NCBI RefSeq assembly: GCF_001831495.1
Contig: NZ_CP017689.1
Coordinates: 1,178,001 to 1,242,000, forward strand
Length of the DNA stretch: 64,000 nucleotides
From: Thalassotalea crassostreae
Lineage (GTDB): Bacteria > Pseudomonadota > Gammaproteobacteria > Enterobacterales > Alteromonadaceae
Direction of reading: 5' to 3'
A program made the position numbers and the translations under genes. A model generated the notes under the pieces. It had not been told where the DNA came from, made no database searches, and worked only from the letters and a program-made list of their open reading frames with translations. Of the stretch, positions 16,551 through 26,595 are shown in pieces. The stretch's first letter is position 1. Every line of letters begins with the position of its first letter.

Positions 16551-19496
16551 ATGAAACTTAATAAAATAAGTTCACTATTTAGCGTAACTAAATATGCTAA
16601 TAAGAATACAATGCTTTTTGGTACTGCATTAACAGCAATGTTATCAACGGCAGCATTAGCAGCAGAAGAACAAGCGCCAACTTCAGTCGATGAAGACATC
16701 GAAGTAATCGAAGTCACTGGTATGTTAGGAAGTATGAAAGCTGCGGCACTTCGAAAGCGCACTGATAGCCGAATTTCCGATGGTATTGTGGCAGAAGATA
16801 TTGGTAAACTGCCAGACAATAACATTGCTGAAGCCCTACAACGTATTACAGGTGTTTCGATAAACACCGACTTTGGTGTAGGTGATAGTGTTTCGATTCG
16901 AGGCTTACCTCAAAATCGCGTGGAGTTAAATGGTCGTTCTACAATAGGCGATTCTCGTGGTGGTATTAGCCTTCAAGATTTCCCTTCTAGTTTCCTAAAA
17001 GCTGTTGAAGTTGTTAAATCACCAACAGCAGATATGATTGAAGGTGCTTTGGGTGGTACAGTCAGCTTGCAAACAGTTCGACCATTGGAGTTAGATGGTT
17101 TAACTGGAGCATTTTCACTTGATGGTGAGTATGCCGATAAAACAGAAAACTGGGCGCCGATATTTAGTGGTTCAATTGGTAATAATTGGGACTTAGGTGA
17201 TGCCGGTACTTTTGGTGCGTTAGTTATGCTTTCATATCAAGACCGTGAAATCCGTCAAGATCAGTTTATGAGCCGTGTTTCGCCGATTCCTGGACCAGCG
17301 GGTGACTTGGCTGTTGGAGGTGGTAATACTTCAAGTAAAAATTATACATTACGAGATCAACATACAGTAGAGCAGTACCTAGAGCAACGCGAGCGTACAG
17401 CAGTCAATTTATCACTTCAATGGGCTCCGCAGTCTGGTGATGGGATGGTTTATCTAGACTTAAATACTACTGAACGTGAAGGCTCACAGGCTGGTAGTTC
17501 AGTTCTTGCTGTTGGTGGCGGTTTAGATGCTACCGATACAGGCATAACTCAAAACGGTAGTGGCGCATTAAACAACTTCTCTTTAGATAATGATTTTGCA
17601 ATTCCTAAAACTTATAGTGACTTCCGTGAAACTGAAGCTTATTCACATGCGTTAGGTGGTGAATGGACTCTTACAGATGATGTTAAAATTTCAGGCGAAG
17701 TAGCAGTAGCGTCTTCAGAAAGTTATAGACCTGATGCTGAGTTTACCTTACGTCCAATCCAAAAATCTCTTTTTGATGGGACGTCAGATTCATTAACAAA
17801 TAATGTATACACTGGTGAGTTCTCTCAATCAGGCGATAAACTTCCTAGTATTATTCACTCTGTTCCAGATGCATATACTAGCGAACAAGACCTAGCCCTA
17901 CGTACATTCAAGTATGAAGAAAAATTGACAGATAATGAAGAGACAGCAATACGATTCGATATTGATATTGCTGATCCACTTGGCTTTGATTGGTTATCAT
18001 CTTTGAAGTCAGGCGTTCGCGTTACCGAACGCGAATATAGCTATCGTCAATATAAAGAAGAAATCAAAGATATTTATAAGAATGCAAAAAATCCAGACGA
18101 TTCATTAGCGACAGTTTGGATTGATGATTACAACTCAGCATTTCCTGGAAGCTTCTCAGTATTGAGCCATGAACATGCATTCGATCAGCTTGGAAAATCA
18201 GGTCAAAACGATTTATTAAAATATCAAGCGTATAATGGTTTAGATAATGCGCAAAATGTTTATAGTGAACTTCAACAACTATTAGCTGGAACTAGCCTTG
18301 CTACTACTGGCAGCCTAGCAGATAATCTAGAAGAAAGTTTAGGGTCTTATAGAGATATTACAGAAGATACACGAGCAGTTTATCTATCTGCATACTTAGA
18401 CTTCGATAGTGTAACTGCCGTAGTTGGTGGTCGCTATATTGAAACCGATTTAGAGTCGAGTGTTTTCCTTAATGATGAGAAAATAACTGGTAAACATGAG
18501 TATGATGACTTCCTACCAAGTTTGAATGTAACCTACAATGCAACCGATAATACACTTGTACGCTTTGCCGCTGCAAAAGTTATGCGCAGAGCTGACTTTG
18601 GTCAGTTAAGCCCAGCTTTTGATATTGATAACTCTTATGTAAAAGCTACCCAAGGCTCAATTGATTTAGACCCTTATCGAGCAACTCAGTTTGACTTGTC
18701 AATTGAACACTACTTCGGAGCAGGTAACCTAGTTTCATTTGCAGTATTCTACAAAGATGTTGAGTCATTCCTGAATAACACAAATACCTGTCGAGCCGAT
18801 GCAAGTGTTGCAGCCAACCAAAACGTAACTGAGTGGCAAAGTGTTTGTATTCTTGATGCAGTAGGTGAAGATAATCAAGATATGGTTTTCCTAAGCACTG
18901 CTGACGGTCTTACCGACGCTCAAGGTTTTGCTGCGGTTGATTTATTACGTCAAAATAACCTAACAGGTGTCGATACTGCCAAAGATACAAATGGCGAAAA
19001 CGGTACGATAGAAGGTTTTGAAGTCGGCTATCAACAAATTTTTGACTTCTTACCAGGTGCATTTTCTGGGTTAGGTATCAGTGCAAACTATACATACGCA
19101 GACAGTGAACAACCAAATGGTAACCCACTATTAGATATTTCTGAGAATACTTATAACCTACAATTATTCTGGGAATATGAAGGCTTAGCAGCTCGCTTAG
19201 CATACAACTATCGAGATGGTTTCTTAGATACAGAAAATGAGAAGCGTGTTATAGCGATTGATGGTGGTGCAAATAACCCAGTCCCAGAAGACTCAATTGC
19301 CGGTAACAACTATCGTGATGATCGAGGTCAATTGGACGCTTCAGCTAGCTGGAATATTAATGAACACTTTACGGTAGTAGCTAACGCGACTAACTTGACT
19401 GGTGAAGCATCTATATTCAAAGACGAGTTAGGAAATAACTGGAAATATACGGAAGCAGATAGACGTTATACCATTGGTGTACGCGCTAAATTCTAA
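16551..19496 (+). CDS. TonB-dependent receptor, predicted alginate oligosaccharide uptake
   Basis: A 981-residue outer-membrane transporter. A long signal segment ends near AALA-AEE (about residue 38). DIEVIEVTGM resembles a TonB box, the plug begins around RISDGIVAEDIGKLPDNNIA with the VSIRGLPQN block, and the barrel ends in IGVRAKF. It shares the overall plan of the receptor at 4386 but clearly differs in sequence. The lyase behind it and the uronate-type operators in front suggest alginate or other uronate oligomers as cargo; this is inference from context. A GGGGAAA ribosome site precedes the ATG. Confidence 0.88.
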   Translation: MKLNKISSLFSVTKYANKNTMLFGTALTAMLSTAALAAEEQAPTSVDEDIEVIEVTGMLGSMKAAALRKRTDSRISDGIVAEDIGKLPDNNIAEALQRITGVSINTDFGVGDSVSIRGLPQNRVELNGRSTIGDSRGGISLQDFPSSFLKAVEVVKSPTADMIEGALGGTVSLQTVRPLELDGLTGAFSLDGEYADKTENWAPIFSGSIGNNWDLGDAGTFGALVMLSYQDREIRQDQFMSRVSPIPGPAGDLAVGGGNTSSKNYTLRDQHTVEQYLEQRERTAVNLSLQWAPQSGDGMVYLDLNTTEREGSQAGSSVLAVGGGLDATDTGITQNGSGALNNFSLDNDFAIPKTYSDFRETEAYSHALGGEWTLTDDVKISGEVAVASSESYRPDAEFTLRPIQKSLFDGTSDSLTNNVYTGEFSQSGDKLPSIIHSVPDAYTSEQDLALRTFKYEEKLTDNEETAIRFDIDIADPLGFDWLSSLKSGVRVTEREYSYRQYKEEIKDIYKNAKNPDDSLATVWIDDYNSAFPGSFSVLSHEHAFDQLGKSGQNDLLKYQAYNGLDNAQNVYSELQQLLAGTSLATTGSLADNLEESLGSYRDITEDTRAVYLSAYLDFDSVTAVVGGRYIETDLESSVFLNDEKITGKHEYDDFLPSLNVTYNATDNTLVRFAAAKVMRRADFGQLSPAFDIDNSYVKATQGSIDLDPYRATQFDLSIEHYFGAGNLVSFAVFYKDVESFLNNTNTCRADASVAANQNVTEWQSVCILDAVGEDNQDMVFLSTADGLTDAQGFAAVDLLRQNNLTGVDTAKDTNGENGTIEGFEVGYQQIFDFLPGAFSGLGISANYTYADSEQPNGNPLLDISENTYNLQLFWEYEGLAARLAYNYRDGFLDTENEKRVIAIDGGANNPVPEDSIAGNNYRDDRGQLDASASWNINEHFTVVANATNLTGEASIFKDELGNNWKYTEADRRYTIGVRAKF

Positions 19497-19502
19497 AACT
19501 TA

Positions 19503-19536
19503 AGCACCTATTTAACCGTTAAATAGGTGCTATTTT
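19503..19536 (+). terminator. Hairpin after TonB receptor 2
   Basis: A 13-bp perfect stem (AGCACCTATTTAA against TTAAATAGGTGCT) with a 3-nt loop, followed by ATTTTA. The short T-run makes it a possible attenuating hairpin between receptor and lyase rather than a full stop. Confidence 0.65.
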
Positions 19537-19548
19537 AGAACATAACTG

Positions 19549-19592
19549 AAAGGCTTATATTTGGTTATCTTAATCATCTATAAGCTTTTTTC
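19549..19592 (+). terminator. Second hairpin before the lyase gene
   Basis: AAAGGCTTATA pairs with TATAAGCTTTT apart from one bulged G and is followed by a T-rich stretch. Together with the hairpin at 19503 it separates receptor and lyase transcription. A lyase promoter in the remaining 60 bp is not obvious. Confidence 0.4.
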
Positions 19593-19655
19593 TTTAAAAA
19601 AGTTTCATAAAATTGCTTTCAAAAATACTGATTTTTAAATCATTGGAGAAATAGA

Positions 19656-21872
19656 ATGAATTTCTGTTTAAAAATAATTAGCACAGCTATTCTCTACACT
19701 GTGATTACCGTTGGCGCTAATGCCAAATCATTGTCTGGAGAGCATCCATCGCTGGTAAATAATCCAAATGATATTGTGCAAATGAAAAATGCGATTAATA
19801 GTCCAGGAGCATTTCAAGATGAGTTTTTGGCTGTTAAAGCAAGTGTTGATGCAGAGATGCAACAACCAATTGTTGTCCCAATGCCAAAAGACGCGGGTGG
19901 TGGTTATACCCATGAAAAACACAAAAGCAACCAACGTTTAATTTACAATGCCGGCATGATGTATCAGCTTACCGGTGAAATTCAATATGCAGAGCGCGTT
20001 AGTGCAATATTGAGCAAATATGCGGATATGTATCCAACGTTGCCGATTCACCCTAAACGCAAAGAACAATCGCCAGGCAAGCTATTTTGGCAAAGCTTGA
20101 ACGAAGCTGTGTGGTTGGTATATTCAATTCAAGGTTACGACTCAATTGCCGATACATTAACTAAAGAACAACGCCAACACATTGAAAATAACCTGTTTAG
20201 AAATCTCGTTAGTTATATTTCTGAAGAGTCACCACAAACGTTTAACCGTGTTCATAACCATGGTACATGGGCAACCGCTGCGGTTGGTATGGCCGGTTTT
20301 GTCCTTGGTGAAAACGAATGGGTTGAAAAAGCGTTATACGATCTAGAAAAGTCGGGTAAAGGCGGTTTTTTAAGACAACTCGACGAGTTATTCTCACCGG
20401 ATGGTTATTATAACGAAGGTCCTTATTATCAACGCTATGCATTAATGCCGTTCGTATTATTTGCCAAAGCGATTGAAGTGAACCAACCAGAGCGAAAAAT
20501 ATTTGAATATCGCGACGGCATAATATTAAAAGCAATCGAAGCTACGATTCAGCTAAGTTATAACAAGTTATTTTTCCCGATCAATGATGCCATTAAAGAC
20601 AAGGGTATCGATACCATAGAATTGGTTTACGGCGTCACTATCGCTTATGGTTTGAATAACGACGATACCTTGCTAGATATTGCAAGAGTTCAAGATACTA
20701 TTGTATTGACTGGCGACGGCCTTAAGGTCGCTCGCGGACTTGATGCTGCTCTTACGCAACCTTATCAATACAAATCACTTGTGTTTCGTGATGGAACAAA
20801 AGGCGATGAAGGCGGTCTAGCAATTATGCGTACCAGCCCAGAGCGTGGTAACCAAGCACTGGTATTAAAAGCGACTTCACAAGGTATGAACCATGGTCAT
20901 TTTGATAAGCTAAACTGGCTATTTTATGACAATGGTGAAGAGATAATTAACGATTATGGTGCTGCACGTTTTTTAAATGTTGAAGCAAAATATGGCGGTC
21001 ACTATCTTAAAGAAAATAACACCTATGCTAAGCAAACGATTTCTCACAATACCTTAGTAGTTGATGAGACCAGTCATTTTAACGGTGAATTAGATACCGG
21101 TAATGCAAATCATCCTGAATTATTATTTTTCGATGAAGCGAGCAATATCAGAGTTTCAAGCGCTAATATCGAAAAAACATACGATGGCGTAGAATTTACC
21201 CGTACTCAAGCATTAGTTGATATTCCTTCGGTGTCACGTCCATTTGTAATCGATGTATTGTCGGTGGTTGCTGATGATAAGCATCAGTATGATTTACCAG
21301 TGCATTTTAACGGTCACTTAATGGATACGTCTTTTGAGCTTAATACTGCGACTAAGTCACTATCGGCATTAGGTGAAAAGAATGGTTACCAACATCTATG
21401 GTTAGCTGCAAAAGGTCAAGAGCAGAATGATTTAGGTAAAATTACTTGGCTAAATAAAAATCGTTTCTATAGCTATAACTTTATTAATACTAAAGGTTCG
21501 AACATTATATTTACCCGCACTGGCGCTAATGATCCAAACTTTAATTTAGTCGAAGATAAAGCGTTTATTACTCGAGTTGAAAATGCCCAGAATCATGATT
21601 TTGTTAGCGTGTTAGAGCTGCATGGCGAATACAATCCGTCGAAAGAGTTTACCACCAATAGTCACAGTAAATTATCAAAGCTTATCCATACCAAAGAAGG
21701 TGACTTAGATATTATCAATGTAGGCTTTAAAAATGGTACCGATATCGTACTTGTATTTAACGCTAAACAAAAAGTTGATGACAGCGAGGCGCATAGTGTC
21801 ACCATTGATGGCAAAACACATGACTTTACTGGTCCATACTTATTTTTAGATAGAAGCAAAATCGAAGAGTAG
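19656..21872 (+). CDS. Exo-acting oligoalginate lyase, family PL17
   Basis: A 738-residue polysaccharide lyase that splits unsaturated uronate monomers from alginate oligomers by beta-elimination. An N-terminal signal peptide ends near ANA-K (about residue 23). An alpha/alpha toroid (alginate-lyase-like, about 60-370) is followed by a heparinase-II/III-type beta domain (about 380-730). The residues reported as functional in Saccharophagus degradans Alg17C are present at what I recall as the same numbers: N201 and H202 in RVHNHGTW, Y258 in YYNEGPYYQRY, H413 in GMNHGHFD, Y450 in GGHYLKE. It should act in the periplasm on oligomers imported by the receptor upstream. No endolyase or uronate-catabolism gene is nearby. 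Confidence 0.92.
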   Translation: MNFCLKIISTAILYTVITVGANAKSLSGEHPSLVNNPNDIVQMKNAINSPGAFQDEFLAVKASVDAEMQQPIVVPMPKDAGGGYTHEKHKSNQRLIYNAGMMYQLTGEIQYAERVSAILSKYADMYPTLPIHPKRKEQSPGKLFWQSLNEAVWLVYSIQGYDSIADTLTKEQRQHIENNLFRNLVSYISEESPQTFNRVHNHGTWATAAVGMAGFVLGENEWVEKALYDLEKSGKGGFLRQLDELFSPDGYYNEGPYYQRYALMPFVLFAKAIEVNQPERKIFEYRDGIILKAIEATIQLSYNKLFFPINDAIKDKGIDTIELVYGVTIAYGLNNDDTLLDIARVQDTIVLTGDGLKVARGLDAALTQPYQYKSLVFRDGTKGDEGGLAIMRTSPERGNQALVLKATSQGMNHGHFDKLNWLFYDNGEEIINDYGAARFLNVEAKYGGHYLKENNTYAKQTISHNTLVVDETSHFNGELDTGNANHPELLFFDEASNIRVSSANIEKTYDGVEFTRTQALVDIPSVSRPFVIDVLSVVADDKHQYDLPVHFNGHLMDTSFELNTATKSLSALGEKNGYQHLWLAAKGQEQNDLGKITWLNKNRFYSYNFINTKGSNIIFTRTGANDPNFNLVEDKAFITRVENAQNHDFVSVLELHGEYNPSKEFTTNSHSKLSKLIHTKEGDLDIINVGFKNGTDIVLVFNAKQKVDDSEAHSVTIDGKTHDFTGPYLFLDRSKIEE

Positions 21873-21897
21873 TATAAAGACTAGCAATTTGACCAAT

Positions 21898-21927
21898 AAA
21901 AAACCGAACGTCAGTTCGGTTTTTTTT
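21898..21927 (+). terminator. Terminator after the PL17 lyase
   Basis: ACCGAAC, GTCA loop, GTTCGGT, with A-rich left and T-rich right flanks. A strong Rho-independent terminator. Confidence 0.88.
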
Positions 21928-21987
21928 ATGTCGGCTTTCGTTATTTTTACCTAGGCTTACGCTAGAAAATAACGTTAGTGTGAGGTA

Positions 21988-23070
21988 TTAGGATTTCTTT
22001 TGAACACTCACTTTTTGTCCTTCACGTAACGTTTCTGCGCCGCGTATTGCTACGTTGTCTCCAGCGGATAGCTCACCTTCAACAGAAACCCAATCGCCTT
22101 GCCCTGTGCCCACAGTTACTGTTTTTTTATGGGCGGTGTTATTGTCATCGATGATCATGACATAGGTTTCATTACTTCTAAGTATCAATGCGTCGCGATG
22201 AATCGCAATCGTTTCAATGTCAGCTTGCACCGGCACTTCAACTTTCACTAATTCACCTGTGGTCCATTTGCCAACAGTATTAGCATCTAAATCCAGTCGT
22301 AATTCGAATGTTTGTGAACGTTGATCGGCGGCAGGAATGACTGCGCTAATTTGTGCAGTGGTTTGAAAGTGATCATTAAACACACTTAAGGCTTCATTTT
22401 TTTGGATAAACGCCATGTACCGTATTGGCACAAATAAATGCACTCGTAAGTTTTCTGTATCTAACATTCGCAGCAACACTTGTGAGCGATTTACGTCAGT
22501 GCCTTCACGTTCAATACGTTCAGTAATTACCCCTGAAAATGGCGCTTTGATGGTTGCTCGATCGAGTTGATCATTAATTTGCTTTAATTTGAGTTGCGCA
22601 ATTTCTAAGTCTGCTTGCGCTAATTCATACTTAGACTTAGTTTGGTCGAGTTGAAACTCTGCGGTGTTATTTTGCATTTTTAACGTTTCTAAACGCGCAA
22701 GTTCTCGTTTTAAATAGCTTAAATTAATCTTTTCTCGTTTAATTTGTGCTTGTTTTTCAAGTTGCATCAACTCTAATGGCAACGTGTCCATTGTCACTAA
22801 GATGTCGCCACTTTCGACAAATGTGCCCGGCTCAACAACGTTAAGTAATTGTCCATTTACACCCGCAGTAATGGCGATGTTAGAGTGGCTGTATACTGTG
22901 CCCAGTAAATTAACACTTGGTGATAATTTGGTTTGTTTTACTACTTCAACCTTTACTGGGCTTGCAGGTCGTGCTGCCTGGGCTGTTGCATAACTAGTCA
23001 CAAATAATGCACTAGCAACAATAAGTGAACGGGCCAATAATGTTGAATTGATCGATTTTTTAATATTCAT
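21988..23070 (-). CDS. RND efflux adaptor (membrane fusion protein)
   Basis: A 360-residue periplasmic adaptor of the HlyD/AcrA type. A signal peptide ends near ATAQA-A. A biotinyl-lipoyl-like half motif follows (VYSHSNIAITAGVNGQLL and VESGDILVTMD), then a coiled-coil hairpin (about 95-170), the second lipoyl half (ATIKAPFSGVITERIEREGT) and a beta-barrel domain. It bridges the inner-membrane pump to an outer-membrane channel, which is not encoded here. It lies 3 bp after the pump gene, in the reverse of the usual adaptor-first order. Substrate unknown. Confidence 0.88.
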   Translation of the reverse strand: MNIKKSINSTLLARSLIVASALFVTSYATAQAARPASPVKVEVVKQTKLSPSVNLLGTVYSHSNIAITAGVNGQLLNVVEPGTFVESGDILVTMDTLPLELMQLEKQAQIKREKINLSYLKRELARLETLKMQNNTAEFQLDQTKSKYELAQADLEIAQLKLKQINDQLDRATIKAPFSGVITERIEREGTDVNRSQVLLRMLDTENLRVHLFVPIRYMAFIQKNEALSVFNDHFQTTAQISAVIPAADQRSQTFELRLDLDANTVGKWTTGELVKVEVPVQADIETIAIHRDALILRSNETYVMIIDDNNTAHKKTVTVGTGQGDWVSVEGELSAGDNVAIRGAETLREGQKVSVQKKS

Positions 23071-23073
23071 GTT

Positions 23074-26000
23074 TTACTCGCTTGCAGGGCTTAATTGCCC
23101 TTGCATAGTATTTGAGTTAGCTGTTACTGCGCTTCGCTGTTCGCCAATACGCAATAAACTTGGCAATAAAATAAGAGTGAAAATAGCGCTAATTGCCATA
23201 CCGCCAACAATAACTGTTGCCAATCCTCGATAGATTTCAGCGCCAACACCTGGCATCGCCATTAATGGCAGCATGCCAAAGATACTGGTTAATGTACTCA
23301 TGTAGACAGGTCTGGCTCTAATGCGAATTGCTTGCTTCACTGCATCTCTTCTGCTTTTACCTTCGGCTTCAGCGGTACGAGTTTGGTCAACAAGTAAAAT
23401 TGCATTGTTTACCACAAGACCAAGCAAAATGATAAAGCCGATCATGGTTAGTAAATCAAGTGATTGAAAACTCACCATATTCAGTAACCACAATGAAGTA
23501 ACTCCACCTGCAACCGCCATCGGCATGACTAACAGTACTAAAATACTGTCTTTAGCAGATCTAAATAGGGCGGTCATTAATAGAAATAATATGATTAATG
23601 CTAGGACGAAATTTAACAACATATCGTTTATAGCACTCGCCATTTTATTGGCATTACCACTTAATTTAATGCTGGCATCGTTAGCTAATACAGCATTCAT
23701 TTCTGCCATCACTTTTTCATCTAATGTCGCTAGTGCTTCTTCCATAGACATATTTTCTGGCGGTGAGACCGTAAGGCTAATGGTTCTCTTACCGTCAACA
23801 CGGCGCAATTGTGTAGGGCCTACGGTTCGAACGATTTGTGTTAATTCACCTAATGTTTGCACACCAGCAAGGGGGGTATATATTGGCAGTGCAGCTAATT
23901 CGTCAGGCGTAGCCCACCTAGAACCACGTAATATAACGTTCATACGATCGTTACCGTCAAAGAATTCGCTGACAAATAAGCCATCGGTAAATGCTCTTAC
24001 CGCATTGGCAACATCACCACGATTAAGTCCTGCCTGTACAATGCGACGATCATTTGGGATTAAGCGTAATTCGGGCTGAGCCATAGATAAACCTGGAATA
24101 GGACGGGCACCTACACCTGGCATATGCTTGTTGATAGCGCCAAGCCCGGTTTGCGCTGTTTGCATTAATTCATCTAGATTAGAGCCTTGAATATCGATGT
24201 TAATTGAGCGGCCATTACCACCACCGCTGACATTTATCATTGACCCGCGAAATAAAAATACACTGGTATCTGGCAAACCCGCTAGCACTTCATTTTGAAC
24301 TACAGCCATCAGTTCTTCGACTCGGCTTGGGTCGTCAGAATATATAAACCCACCACTAAAGTTCGCGCCATATGATGAAAAGTTATAGCTCTTTATTTTA
24401 GGTTGTTTCTCGCCTGAGAGGTAAGGCGCAATACGATTTTTTACCAGTAATGCCATTTCTTGTTCGACAAAATCTAAATTGCCACCCGGTGGCATCATAA
24501 TATTAAAGAAGAATCCGTCGATTGGGGCGCGAGGCATAAAGTCTGTTTTTGGAATAAGCATGGCGCTGATGGCAATTGAACCACCAAGCAGTAGCGCAAT
24601 CCAGGTAAAGCGCTTACTGGTAGAACTGGTTAGATGCATCACTAAATTAGTGAGCTTTTCCCAATAGTGATCGAATGGATCAGCATCAGGCAATGTTTTA
24701 AGCCAATATCTGCTTGCAATAGGTAACACGGTAATAGCGGTGACTAACGAAGCGATTACTGCAATAGATAATGTTAGTGCTAAATCTGAGAACAGTTGCC
24801 CTTCAATACCTTCCATAAATAAGATCGGTAAGAATATGGCAACACTGGTAGCGGTCGATGCAAACAAAGCCCCAGTCACTTGTGTTGCCCCCTGGATAAC
24901 CGCTTTATGATCGGCAACGCCATTGGCTTTTAATCGCACGATATTCTCTTGCACGATAATTGCTGCATCTAATACTAAACCAACTGCAAAGGCTAAACCG
25001 GCTAATGAAATTACGTTTAAACTACGATTAAACAAACTTAAACCTAAAAATGCCACCATTAGCGAGATAGGAATTATTGTTGCAATGATTAAGGTGGGTT
25101 TTAATCCTCGTAAGAATAGCCATAGAATACCAAAGGCAAGCAATACACCTAAGCCTAAGTTACTTTTTACTAACGTAAGGGCATTTCGAATATGTACCGA
25201 AGAGTCGAAACTTAAATCTATGGTAAGCCCATTGTCGGCTAAAATACCGCTATTTAAATCATGAATAACCTGATTAATATCGTCAAGTAGTTCAACGGTA
25301 TTAGCATCGGAATTTCGAGTCACTGTAATGTAATACGCTGGCGCGCCACTGCGCAAAGTTAAACCAAACTTATCGACTAAGGTTTCTTCAATGGTAGCAA
25401 TATCTTTCAAATAAATCGGTCGTTGATGCTGATATCCAATGATCATGTCGGAAAAACTTGCAACGTCATATTGACCGATAAATCGCACTGTATATTGGCG
25501 TCGTCCTACTTCGGCAAAACCGCCAGAAATATCAGCACTACGGCGAATTTTATTAGCGATATTACCTACTTGAATTCCCATTGCTGCTGCACTGTATGGG
25601 TCAAAGCTAATACGTAACTCTTTTGGCCTTCTTGAGTTTAAATTTACTTGGCCGATACCTTCAATTCTAGACAGTCGAGGTTCTATTACGTCTTCGATTA
25701 GTTTTTGGTAGCTGGCAATATCTTTGTTTGGGTTGCTGTCGAGAATTTTAACTAATAGTGAAGCCGCATTAGGACCGCCGCGACCGCCGCCAGCAGCAAC
25801 CACCGGTTCCATTGCATCTAATGGTAGAGGAGGAGCTTGATTAAGGTTATTGATCACATCCAACATTGCTTGCTGCATATTACTGCCAACATCAAAAGTC
25901 AAAGTGATATTACCAAAGCCGCTATTAATATTTGTGGTCACATCAGTAACGCCGCGAGTATTCTTAACGACATTTTCTTGAGGTTCAATGATCACCGACT

Positions 26001-26178
26001 CCATTTCTTGTGGAGATGCACTGCGCCAACCTGTTGATATAGTGATTTGAGGTTGTTCAATATCCGGTGTTAATTGAATTGGTAACTTGGCAATACTGAT
26101 CGCTCCAAAAACAAAAATTAGTGCTACGATCACTAATATCGCCGCTGGGTTTTTTAATGAGCTACGAGTTAAATTCAT
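23074..26178 (-). CDS. RND efflux pump, inner-membrane subunit (AcrB-like, divergent)
   Basis: A 1034-residue, 12-span proton-driven exporter with two large periplasmic loops. The HAE-type start (MNLTRSSLKNPAAILVIVAL) and helix 4 block FAVGLVLDAAIIVQENI are clear. Of the two adjacent aspartates of AcrB (D407/D408) only the first is kept, and the helix 10 lysine (AcrB K940) is asparagine in GLVVNNAILLVDQ. Other RND subgroups also keep only one of these aspartates, so it should still be functional, but the proton relay differs from its neighbour at 27818. First gene of a two-gene unit with the adaptor. Substrate unknown. Confidence 0.9.
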   Translation of the reverse strand: MNLTRSSLKNPAAILVIVALIFVFGAISIAKLPIQLTPDIEQPQITISTGWRSASPQEMESVIIEPQENVVKNTRGVTDVTTNINSGFGNITLTFDVGSNMQQAMLDVINNLNQAPPLPLDAMEPVVAAGGGRGGPNAASLLVKILDSNPNKDIASYQKLIEDVIEPRLSRIEGIGQVNLNSRRPKELRISFDPYSAAAMGIQVGNIANKIRRSADISGGFAEVGRRQYTVRFIGQYDVASFSDMIIGYQHQRPIYLKDIATIEETLVDKFGLTLRSGAPAYYITVTRNSDANTVELLDDINQVIHDLNSGILADNGLTIDLSFDSSVHIRNALTLVKSNLGLGVLLAFGILWLFLRGLKPTLIIATIIPISLMVAFLGLSLFNRSLNVISLAGLAFAVGLVLDAAIIVQENIVRLKANGVADHKAVIQGATQVTGALFASTATSVAIFLPILFMEGIEGQLFSDLALTLSIAVIASLVTAITVLPIASRYWLKTLPDADPFDHYWEKLTNLVMHLTSSTSKRFTWIALLLGGSIAISAMLIPKTDFMPRAPIDGFFFNIMMPPGGNLDFVEQEMALLVKNRIAPYLSGEKQPKIKSYNFSSYGANFSGGFIYSDDPSRVEELMAVVQNEVLAGLPDTSVFLFRGSMINVSGGGNGRSINIDIQGSNLDELMQTAQTGLGAINKHMPGVGARPIPGLSMAQPELRLIPNDRRIVQAGLNRGDVANAVRAFTDGLFVSEFFDGNDRMNVILRGSRWATPDELAALPIYTPLAGVQTLGELTQIVRTVGPTQLRRVDGKRTISLTVSPPENMSMEEALATLDEKVMAEMNAVLANDASIKLSGNANKMASAINDMLLNFVLALIILFLLMTALFRSAKDSILVLLVMPMAVAGGVTSLWLLNMVSFQSLDLLTMIGFIILLGLVVNNAILLVDQTRTAEAEGKSRRDAVKQAIRIRARPVYMSTLTSIFGMLPLMAMPGVGAEIYRGLATVIVGGMAISAIFTLILLPSLLRIGEQRSAVTANSNTMQGQLSPASE

Positions 26179-26595
26179 TGATAAATATCTCTTTAAACAA
26201 CCATTTTTTCATTTTTGTGGTGTTATTTGATTGCATCTTTATTGATTGGAACTGTATTAGCATTGTTTTTAGCTCCGCTATTTTCCATGAAAAGCATTAT
26301 AGGCTTGTTAACAATCAATTAACATGTTGCAAATGTTTCTATATATTTCTGAAGTGTAGGAAGTGAGACAAAATAGACAGTGAAAAGAGTATATATGGGC
26401 TAGGTTTACGATAAGTTACAAAGTACTCTCAAAAGTTTACAGTAATGTGAACAGTTTTTACTTAATCTTCCGGTCTTTATAACGAATCATTAACATAGTG
26501 TACATTTTTGATATTAGTATAAGCTTATTATTAACGTTAAAATATTGTTAATCCATGCTTTTTAATTAGCTTTTACATACAACCGAGAGCCGAAC
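26179..26595. other. 417-bp divergent promoter region of two RND systems
   Basis: No gene is seen. It contains an inverted repeat TGTTAA-7 nt-TTAACA at 26306-26324, a candidate operator for one or both divergent units. No regulator gene is adjacent. The plus-strand leader ends with a weak GAG ribosome site before ATG 26596. Confidence 0.5.

Noticed and set aside
23525..24079. A 184-codon open frame antisense to the RND pump
   Set aside because: Shadow frame inside a conserved pump gene.
23074..26178. Idea that the missing aspartate and lysine make this RND pump inactive
   Set aside because: Other RND subgroups also lack one or both of these residues and are active. The rest of the protein is intact.
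26321..26336. Similarity of TTGCAAATGTTT here to the inverted repeat at 1185-1196
   Set aside because: Twelve matching AT-rich bases in unrelated promoters with no shared symmetry. Probably chance.
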